64,000 bases of DNA from Paractinoplanes bogorensis. Its GTDB lineage: Bacteria; Actinomycetota; Actinomycetes; Mycobacteriales; Micromonosporaceae. The notes beneath the pieces are model-generated. The model saw only the letters and a program-made list of their open reading frames with translations. It did no database searches and was not told the origin of the DNA. The stretch spans positions 558,001 through 622,000 of the forward strand of contig NZ_JAHKKG010000006.1 of the NCBI RefSeq assembly GCF_018829635.1, written 5' to 3'. Positions 57,747 through 64,000 of this stretch are shown in pieces. Both the position numbers and the translations under genes were made by a program. How positions within the stretch are numbered: position 1 is the first letter of the stretch; every line of letters starts with the position of its first letter.

Positions 57747-59756
57747 ATGTCCGAGCAGTTCCGGGTCGCGGTCGACATCGGCGGGACCTTCACCGACGTC
57801 GTCGTCTACGAAGAGACGAGCGGGCAGTTCCGCACCGGCAAGTCCCCGACCACCCCCGACGATCTGGTCCGCGGTGTCGTCGAGGCGATGAACGCCGTGG
57901 TCGACGATCCCGATGCCGTCCGCTCGTTCGTGCACGGCACCACGGTCGGCCTGAACGCGCTGCTGCAGCGCCGCGGCGAGCGGGTCGCGCTGCTGGCCAC
58001 CAAGGGTGTCGGCGACAGCTATTTCATCGCCCGTGGCCACCGCCTGGACATCTTCAACATCCACCACGTGCGTCCGACGCCGCTGGTGGCCAAGCCCGAC
58101 CTGATCGAGATCGGCGGCCGGCTCGACTGGCAGGGCGACGAGAAGACCCCGCTCGACCCGGCCGACCTCGAGCGGGCCGCCGCCTACATCCGCGAGCAGG
58201 GCATCCGCTCGGTCGCGATCGCGTTCCTCTTCTCCTATCTGGACGGTCGCCACGAGCAGGCCGCCGCCGACTACCTGAGCGCGGCCCTGCCCGGTGTCAC
58301 GATCACCATGTCGCACGAGGCGGCGCGGGAGTGGCGGGAGTACGAGCGCACGTCGACCGCGGTCCTCAGCGCCTACAGCGGACCGACCGTCCGCGATTAT
58401 CTGTCGCGCCTGGAGAAGGGGCTGGCCGAGAAAGGCATTTCCGCTCCCGTACGCGTGATGCAGTCCAACGGCGGCATCATCGGTATCGCCAAGGCCCGGA
58501 CCCAGCCCCTGCAGACGTTCTTCTCCGGTCCCGTGGGCGGGGCCGCCGGGGGCGAGGTTCTTTCCGCCCGTACGGGCCGGCCCAACCTGATCTGCGTCGA
58601 CATGGGCGGCACCAGCTTCGACATGAGCCTGATCGTGGGCGGCAAGCCGGAGATCCTGCCGCACGCCGACATGGAGAGCTTCCCGGCGCTGATGTCGGTC
58701 GTCGACATCAAGACGATCGGGGCCGGCGGCGGCTCGGTGGCCTACGTCGAGGCGGGCGGCCTGCGGGTCGGCCCCGAGAGCGCGGGTGCCGTGCCCGGTC
58801 CGGCCTGCTACGGCCGCGGCGGCACCCAGCCCACGGTCACCGACGCCAACCTGCTGCTGGGCCGGATCGACCCGGGCGCCTTCCTGGGCGGCAAGATGCG
58901 GCTCGACGTCGATGCGGCCAAGACCAGCATGGACGCGCTGGCCGGGGAGCTCGGCCTCGACCCGTACGCGCTGGCCGAAGGCATCGTCGACGTCATCAAC
59001 GCCAAGATGGCCCAGGCGATCCGGGCCATCACGGTCGAGCGCGGCATCGAACCGCGGGACTTCTCGCTGGTCGCCTTTGGCGGTGCCGGCGCTCTGCACG
59101 CGGCCGCGCTGGCCGAGGCCCTGGCCATCGGCGAGGTGGTGGTGCCCGCGCTGCCGGGCGCGTTCTCGGCCTGGGGCATGCTGCAGTCGCCGCTGCGGCA
59201 GGACTTCACCCGCAGCTTCTTCCGCAAGCTGGACGACCTGTCGCCGGCCGCTCTGGACGAGGCGTTCGCGCCGCTCGAGGCCGACGCCCGCGAGGCCCTG
59301 CGCACCGAGAACGTCGAGTCGGCCGAGGTCGACTTCCGAAGGCAGCTCGACACCCGCTACGTCGGGCAGGAGCACACCATCACCATGGCGCTCACCGAGA
59401 CCCTCGTAGACGACTTCCACGAGGAATACCGCCGCCGCTACGGCCACGCGAGCCCGGGCGCGCCCCTCGAAGTGACGACGGCCCGGCTCACGCTGCTGGC
59501 CGATGTGGACTTCCCGGCCGTGTCAGCGCTGGCGGAAGAGGCCGTACCCGAGCGGGACCTGCCCACGCAGACGGTCATCTTCGGCCGCCGCTCGCATGAC
59601 ACCGCGCGGATCGACCGCGACGCGCTCAAGGTCGGCGAACGCCTCACCGGCCCGCTGATCATCGACGAACCGACCTCCGTGACGATCGTCCCGCCCGGCT
59701 GGGTGGTGTCGGTCGACGGCTTCAAGTCCCTGATCCTGACGAAGGACGCCGCCTGA
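57747..59756 (+). CDS. hyuA: HyuA: hydantoinase/oxoprolinase family subunit A (cluster 3)
   Basis: 669 residues from an ATG after GGAGGAG; an upstream ATG at 57720 lacks such a site. VDIGGTFTD at 9-17, HGTTVGLNALL near 64, YERTSTAVLSAYSGPTVRDYL, SGPVGGAAGGEVL, DMGGTSFDMSLI, GAGGGSVAY and PACYGRGGTQPTVTDANLLLGRI. The closest relative in the window is the copy at 35160. Followed with a 1-base overlap by hyuB and then an ABC importer. Confidence 0.93.
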   Translation: MSEQFRVAVDIGGTFTDVVVYEETSGQFRTGKSPTTPDDLVRGVVEAMNAVVDDPDAVRSFVHGTTVGLNALLQRRGERVALLATKGVGDSYFIARGHRLDIFNIHHVRPTPLVAKPDLIEIGGRLDWQGDEKTPLDPADLERAAAYIREQGIRSVAIAFLFSYLDGRHEQAAADYLSAALPGVTITMSHEAAREWREYERTSTAVLSAYSGPTVRDYLSRLEKGLAEKGISAPVRVMQSNGGIIGIAKARTQPLQTFFSGPVGGAAGGEVLSARTGRPNLICVDMGGTSFDMSLIVGGKPEILPHADMESFPALMSVVDIKTIGAGGGSVAYVEAGGLRVGPESAGAVPGPACYGRGGTQPTVTDANLLLGRIDPGAFLGGKMRLDVDAAKTSMDALAGELGLDPYALAEGIVDVINAKMAQAIRAITVERGIEPRDFSLVAFGGAGALHAAALAEALAIGEVVVPALPGAFSAWGMLQSPLRQDFTRSFFRKLDDLSPAALDEAFAPLEADAREALRTENVESAEVDFRRQLDTRYVGQEHTITMALTETLVDDFHEEYRRRYGHASPGAPLEVTTARLTLLADVDFPAVSALAEEAVPERDLPTQTVIFGRRSHDTARIDRDALKVGERLTGPLIIDEPTSVTIVPPGWVVSVDGFKSLILTKDAA

Positions 59757-61423
59757 TGACCGTTTCCGACCCGATCACCAACGAGATCATCCGCAACTCG
59801 TTCCTGGCCATCGCCGAGGAGATGAACAACGGCCTGGTCCGCTCGGCGTTCTCGCCGGTCATCTACGAGTCGAAGGACTCGGCCGTCGCCATCATCGACG
59901 CTCAGCACCGGGTGCTCGGCCAGTCGTCCGGCATCCCGCTGTTCCTGGGCAACCTCGAGCACTGCACCAAGGTGACCGAGGAGATGTTCGGCCGCGACGC
60001 GTGGCAGGACGGCGACATCTGGATCATGAACGACTCGTACATCTCCGGCACCCACCCGCACGACGTCACCGTCTATGCGCCGCTGTTCTACCGGGGCGAG
60101 CTGGCCGGCTTCGTGGCGTCGCGGGCGCACTGGCTCGACATCGGCGGCAAGGACCCGGGCGTCGCCATGGACTCGACCGAGATCCAGCAGGAGGGCCTGC
60201 GGATCAAGCCGATGAAGATCGTGCAGGGCGGCGTCGAGCGCACCGACGTGATCGAGCTGATCGTCGGCAACACCCGCTTCCCGGTCTCGTGCACCGGCGA
60301 CCTGCGGGCCCAGTTCGTGGTGGCCGAGCTGGGCAGTCGCGGGCTGGTCGAGCTGTACGACCGCTACGGCCGGGACGTCGTCGAGACCGCCGCCGAGGTC
60401 ATGTTCGCCCAGTCCGAACAGCAGAACCGCGAGGGCATCGCGAAGATCCCGGACGGCACCTACTCGGCCGACGGCTACCTCGACAGCGACGGCATCTCCG
60501 GCGTTCCCGTACGGGTCGAGGTCGTGATCACGGTGGCCGGCGACGCCATGACGATCGACGTCACCGGTTCCGACGACGCCGTACGCGGTCCGATGAACTG
60601 TGGTGCCGTGCAGACCGTGTCGGCCTGTCGCCTCGGCTTCAAGTACCTGATCAACCCGGAGCAGGCGGTCAACGGCGGCACGTTCGCCTGTCTCGACGTC
60701 AAGGTGCGGCTCGGCTCGGTGCTGGGCGCGCAGGAACCGTCGCCGTGCCAGTTCTACTTCACCCCGCTCGGCCTGCTGGTCGACCTGATCGTCAAGGCGC
60801 TGTCGCCGGTGCTGCCCGAGCTCGCCGCGGCCGGCCACTACGGCGACGGCATGATCCTGCAGTTCTCCGGCACGGATCCCCGTACCGGAAACAAGTTCAT
60901 CGAGAACGAGCCGCACGTCGGTGGCTGGGGTGGAGCACCGAGGAACGACGGCGCCGACGGCATGATCTGGGCGATGTCCGGCGCGTTCAAGGACATGCCG
61001 ATCGAGGTGTTCGAGACCAAGTTCCCGGCCACCATCAACGAGTACGCGTTCCGGCCCGACACCGGCGGCGCGGGCAGGTTCCGCGGCGGCTGCGGTGTCG
61101 TCCGCGAGTACACGATGCTGCTCGACGACTGCGACCTCAGCCTGTGGCTGGACCGCTCGCAGACGCCGGCCTGGGGCATCGAGGGCGGCACGGCGGGCGC
61201 GGCCCCCGACCTGATCATCAATCCGGGGCGCGACGACGAGCGCCGGATCATGAAGGTCAACCGGACCCGGCTCCGGCGCGGCGACACCGTACGGCTGATG
61301 ACCGGTGGCGGCGGGGGCTACGGCGACCCGGCCGAGCGCTCTCACGCGGACATCGCCCGGGACATCGCGGCCGGCTACGTCAGCGCTTCCGCGGCGCGCG
61401 AGCTCTACGGCTACGACGCATGA
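59756..61423 (+). CDS. hyuB: HyuB: hydantoinase/oxoprolinase family subunit B (cluster 3)
   Basis: 555 residues. ITNEIIRNSFLAIAEEMNNGLVRSAFSPVIYESKDSAVAI, GDIWIMNDSYISGTHPHDVTV and the C-terminal TGGGGGYGDPAERS mark the family. Its start ATG shares one base with the hyuA stop (TGATG), and its own stop overlaps the permease start. The operon thus joins enzyme and importer in one transcript. Confidence 0.93.
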   Translation: MTVSDPITNEIIRNSFLAIAEEMNNGLVRSAFSPVIYESKDSAVAIIDAQHRVLGQSSGIPLFLGNLEHCTKVTEEMFGRDAWQDGDIWIMNDSYISGTHPHDVTVYAPLFYRGELAGFVASRAHWLDIGGKDPGVAMDSTEIQQEGLRIKPMKIVQGGVERTDVIELIVGNTRFPVSCTGDLRAQFVVAELGSRGLVELYDRYGRDVVETAAEVMFAQSEQQNREGIAKIPDGTYSADGYLDSDGISGVPVRVEVVITVAGDAMTIDVTGSDDAVRGPMNCGAVQTVSACRLGFKYLINPEQAVNGGTFACLDVKVRLGSVLGAQEPSPCQFYFTPLGLLVDLIVKALSPVLPELAAAGHYGDGMILQFSGTDPRTGNKFIENEPHVGGWGGAPRNDGADGMIWAMSGAFKDMPIEVFETKFPATINEYAFRPDTGGAGRFRGGCGVVREYTMLLDDCDLSLWLDRSQTPAWGIEGGTAGAAPDLIINPGRDDERRIMKVNRTRLRRGDTVRLMTGGGGGYGDPAERSHADIARDIAAGYVSASAARELYGYDA

Positions 61424-62400
61424 CCAGCCTGACCGCGCGCGTGCCGGAACGCGTCCGCACGCCCTTCACCCACGTGCCGGGTGCGCTCTGGATCGTGCTG
61501 CTGTTCCTGATCATCGCGAGCACGATCAACCCGTTCTTCGGCACCGCGAACAATCTGCGCGAGATCGTCATCCAGTGCGCGGTGCTGGGCATCCTCGCCT
61601 GCGGCACCTCGCTGCTGCTGATCGCGGGCCTGATCGACTTCGCCATCGGGGCCGAGGTCTCGCTGGTCACCGCGGTCACCGGCAGCATGCTGATGGCGGG
61701 CGACCCGCTCGTGCTGTGCCTGGCCGCCGGTGTGCTCACCGGGGTCGCCGCGGCGGGCCTGCAGGGGCTGGTCGTGGCGGTGTTCAAGGTGACCCCGTTC
61801 ATCGTCTCGCTCGGGGCCAGCACGGCGTACCTCGGCCTGGCCCTGCTCGTCGCCAACGGCCGCCCGTTCTCGATCGGCAACAACCTCGAGAACTACGGCC
61901 TGGGCAGCACCTTCTCCATCCCGAACGTCGTCATCACCCTGATCGTGGTGGCGCTGCTGTTCATCGTCCTGCTGCGGTGCACCCGGTTCGGACGGCACAT
62001 CTACGCACTCGGCGGCAGCGAACGCGCCTCGTTCCTGGCCGGCGTCCGGGTGCAACGTCTCAAGCTTCTGGCCTACGTCATCGCGGGTGTCACGGTCGGC
62101 GTCGCCGGCATCACCCTGATGGCCCGGGCCGGGACCGGCTCGCCCACCATCGGGACGGGATACGAGCTTCAGGCACTGGCGGCCGCGGTCATCGGCGGCA
62201 CCAGTTTCAGCGGCGGCCGCGGCACGGTCGCGGGCACTCTCATCGGCGTCGTCCTGCTGATCTCGATCGGCAGCCTGCTCGCCCTGATGAACGTGTCCGG
62301 GTCCGTCACCAACGTCGTCACCGGGGCGATCGTGGTGGTTGCCGCGATCGTCGATCAAGTCCGCTCCGGAAAGTTGCGACTCGTCAACACCCTCGCCTGA
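61420..62400 (+). CDS. ABC transporter permease (RbsC-like, cluster 3)
   Basis: 326 residues with about ten hydrophobic segments. CUT2 permease motif in TRFGRHIYALGGSERASFLAGVRV, and AAAVIGGTSFSGGRGTVAGTLIG near the C-terminus. Partner of the binding protein at 62415. The ATPase gene is not in the window and may lie just downstream of the amidohydrolase. Confidence 0.92.
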   Translation: MTSLTARVPERVRTPFTHVPGALWIVLLFLIIASTINPFFGTANNLREIVIQCAVLGILACGTSLLLIAGLIDFAIGAEVSLVTAVTGSMLMAGDPLVLCLAAGVLTGVAAAGLQGLVVAVFKVTPFIVSLGASTAYLGLALLVANGRPFSIGNNLENYGLGSTFSIPNVVITLIVVALLFIVLLRCTRFGRHIYALGGSERASFLAGVRVQRLKLLAYVIAGVTVGVAGITLMARAGTGSPTIGTGYELQALAAAVIGGTSFSGGRGTVAGTLIGVVLLISIGSLLALMNVSGSVTNVVTGAIVVVAAIVDQVRSGKLRLVNTLA

Positions 62401-62414
62401 ATCCGGGAGTTCCC

Positions 62415-63398
62415 ATGAAGAAATTCCTTTCCGTAGCCGCGATCGCGGCCCTCATGTTCAGCGTCGCGGCCTGCTCCTCCTCCTCTTCCTCCTCGTCGGA
62501 AGAACCGGCCGCCGGAGCCTCGGCCAAGCCGCTCAAAGTCGCCCTGATCAACGGCGTGCTCACCGGCACCCAGTCGCAGTGCGCCTTCAGCGGCACCAAG
62601 CAGGTCCTCGCGGCCGGCGGGCACACCTGGGCCGACAGCAGCAGCGCCTACAACGTCGAGAACGAGCTGCGCAACGTGCAGTCCGCGATCACCCAGGGCG
62701 TCGACATGATCATGCTGTGGTCGGCGTTCCCGCAGTCGGCCCAGGCCGAGGTGCGCGCGGCCAAGGCGGCCGGCATCCCGATCTACCTGTTCTGGAACAA
62801 CCCCGGCGCCGACGTCAGCGCCGACGACCTGCTGGGCAGCGCCTACTACGACTTCAAGGGCTCGGGCGTGGCCACCGGCAAGTGGATCGCCGACAACGTG
62901 CCCAACGCCAAGGTGATGGAGCTGACCGGCTCGCTCGGCTCGGGCACGGCCGAGGACATCATGGCCGGCACCAAGGAGGGCATGGGCTCGTCCGGCGAGG
63001 TCGTGGTCAGCCAGGACGCGGCCTGGGACTCGGCCAAGGCGGCGTCGCTGGCGCAGAGCCTGCTGCCCAGCCACCCCGAGGTCAACGTGATCGTGACCCA
63101 CAACGACGACATGGCCCTGGCCGTGATCCGCGTCGTCAAGCAGCTCGGCCTGCAGGACAAGGTCAAGGTGATCACCGAGTCGGTCTCCGGCGACGCCGGT
63201 ATCGCCGCGACCAAGAGCGGGGACATCCCGTTCGCGGCGCTCGACCCGCTGGCCCAGTACGGCATCGACGCGATGACCGCCGCCCTGGCCCTCAAGACCG
63301 GCGGGACGGCCGAGAAGGCCATCCAGATCGGCCCGTCGCACTACGACACCGCGGCCAACCCGGACCTGGCCTTCTGCAACCAGGAGTACATGAAGTGA
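62415..63398 (+). CDS. ABC transporter substrate-binding lipoprotein (cluster 3)
   Basis: 327 residues. Signal with a lipobox (SVAAC), a run of eight Ser residues, then a type I binding-protein fold: LKVALINGVLTGTQSQCAFSG, QGVDMIMLWSAFPQSAQAEVRAAKAAGIPIYLFWNN and VNVIVTHNDDMALAVIRVVKQLG. Delivers substrate to the permease at 61420. The stop overlaps the amidohydrolase start. Confidence 0.92.
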   Translation: MKKFLSVAAIAALMFSVAACSSSSSSSSEEPAAGASAKPLKVALINGVLTGTQSQCAFSGTKQVLAAGGHTWADSSSAYNVENELRNVQSAITQGVDMIMLWSAFPQSAQAEVRAAKAAGIPIYLFWNNPGADVSADDLLGSAYYDFKGSGVATGKWIADNVPNAKVMELTGSLGSGTAEDIMAGTKEGMGSSGEVVVSQDAAWDSAKAASLAQSLLPSHPEVNVIVTHNDDMALAVIRVVKQLGLQDKVKVITESVSGDAGIAATKSGDIPFAALDPLAQYGIDAMTAALALKTGGTAEKAIQIGPSHYDTAANPDLAFCNQEYMK

Positions 63399-64000
63399 CC
63401 AGCCTTCTGATTCGCGACACGTCGGTGATGACCTGCACCGACGAGAGCGTCCAGGAGCACGTCGACGTCGAGGTGGAGGCCGGCCGCATCGTCGGCCTCC
63501 GCCCGGCGGGGCGCGCGGTGCCGGCCGGCACGACCGTGATCGACGGTGCCGGCCACACCCTGCTCCCGGGCCTGCTCGACGCTCACGTGCACATGGCGCT
63601 CATCGGCCCGGCCGGCGACCACGGCGACGGCTCCTGGATCTCGCACGTGCTGCGGGTCAAGGGCGTCATCGAGGACACCCTGCTCGAGGGCTTCACCACG
63701 GTCCGGGACGCGGGCGGGCTCGACCCGGCGTTCGCCCGGGCCGTCGACGCCGGCCAGATCCGCGGACCCAAGATCTTCCCGTCCGGCTCGGTGATCTCGC
63801 AGATCGGCGGGCACGGCGACCTGCGCGAGGCGCACGAGGCGGTGCACCGGGGCGCGTCCATCCCCGGCCTGGTCGCCCGGCCCGAGGTGGTCAACGGCGC
63901 CGACGAGGTGCGCCGGGTGGCCCGCGAGCAGCTGCGCAAGGGCGCGACCCAGCTCAAGATGTTCACCTCGGGCGGCGTGCTGTCGCCGACCGACCACTGG
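63395..64000 (+). CDS. Amidohydrolase, N-terminal part (runs off window)
   Basis: 202 residues visible from a GTG at 63395. HxH at 64/66 (DAHVHM), GHGDLREAHEA, and a carboxylated-Lys candidate at 188 (QLKMFTSGGV). Same branch (imidazolonepropionase/Xaa-Pro dipeptidase-like) as the enzyme at 11359, with the shared TTVRD and GGHGD segments. It follows the importer in the cluster 3 operon, so the module HyuAB, importer and amidohydrolase occurs twice in the window. Confidence 0.87.
   Translation, partial: MTSLLIRDTSVMTCTDESVQEHVDVEVEAGRIVGLRPAGRAVPAGTTVIDGAGHTLLPGLLDAHVHMALIGPAGDHGDGSWISHVLRVKGVIEDTLLEGFTTVRDAGGLDPAFARAVDAGQIRGPKIFPSGSVISQIGGHGDLREAHEAVHRGASIPGLVARPEVVNGADEVRRVAREQLRKGATQLKMFTSGGVLSPTDHW

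Larger units (their letters stand above)
10096..60515. repeat. Dispersed CCGTACGGGAA-type motif (not a continuous feature)
   Basis: A partly palindromic motif with a purine-rich tail recurs on both strands. Forward examples start near 11341, 18678, 33683, 43279, 48732 and 50843. Reverse examples (TTCCCGTACGG) start near 10096, 12036, 30275, 42982, 49873 and 60504. Looser forms occur at 41871 and 55711. It lies both inside genes, in more than one reading frame, and in hairpins. Exact counts need a search. Confidence 0.6.

Overview
The window is high-GC DNA with many GTG/TTG starts, tight 4-base start/stop overlaps and strong AGGAGG-type ribosome sites. It holds two ECF sigma factors that look like the SigE family, a fused lysyl-phosphatidylglycerol/lysyl-tRNA synthetase, and many TetR, LysR, GntR and PucR regulators. 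All this points to a soil actinomycete, most likely Micromonosporaceae (Actinoplanes-like). That placement is inferred from style and gene content, not from a marker gene.

Layout. 1-500: start of a membrane-anchored P-loop NTPase on the minus strand. 595-2286: a possible small leader ORF with a terminator, then a promoter-like element and a dense array of 16 tRNA genes on the plus strand. All 16 read codons ending in C or G, and several have odd structures. 2.4-11.3 kb: a surface protein of unknown function, a frameshifted MFS drug exporter with divergent tetR and a perfect operator, lysX with an NAD kinase, and a DUF2510-type membrane protein. 11.3-24.5 kb: catabolic cluster 1, with HyuA/HyuB (hydantoinase/oxoprolinase family) and an amidohydrolase on one strand. 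Divergent from them are a small ABM-like protein, a sugar-type ABC importer, a degenerate HyuA-like protein, a DUF917 (S-methyl-thiohydantoin desulfurase family) protein and a PucR regulator. 24.5-33.6 kb: ordinary small genes (TetR, LysR, SDR, SRPBCC, small membrane and zinc-ribbon proteins), plus an array of 47-bp palindromic tandem repeats at 26.2-26.5 kb between two convergent genes. 33.7-38.9 kb: cluster 2, a leucyl-aminopeptidase divergent from a second HyuA/HyuB pair. 39-51.8 kb: a complete trans-4-hydroxy-L-proline degradation pathway (2-epimerase, three-subunit D-hydroxyproline dehydrogenase, deaminase, ketoglutarate semialdehyde dehydrogenase) with a GntR regulator, interrupted by two sigma-factor/membrane-partner pairs. 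51.8-55.1 kb: MntH transporter with a Tat-exported ferritin-like protein, then a PilZ protein. 55.2-64 kb: cluster 3, with a proline-racemase family enzyme, GntR, a ProC-like reductase, a third HyuA/HyuB pair, ABC permease and binding protein, and a second amidohydrolase cut by the window edge.

How the genes fit together. The dominant theme is import and breakdown of small cyclic amides, lactams or proline-type compounds. The three HyuAB pairs each sit with a peptidase or amidohydrolase, and two of them also with a ribose-type ABC importer. The hydroxyproline genes explain conversion of hydroxyproline to 2-oxoglutarate. The substrates of the three HyuAB modules cannot be read from sequence. 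The most unusual material is the tRNA array, the 47-bp repeat array, the degenerate HyuA/DUF917 pair joined by a repeat-rich mini-ORF, and a recurrent CCGTACGGGAA-type motif scattered over both strands.
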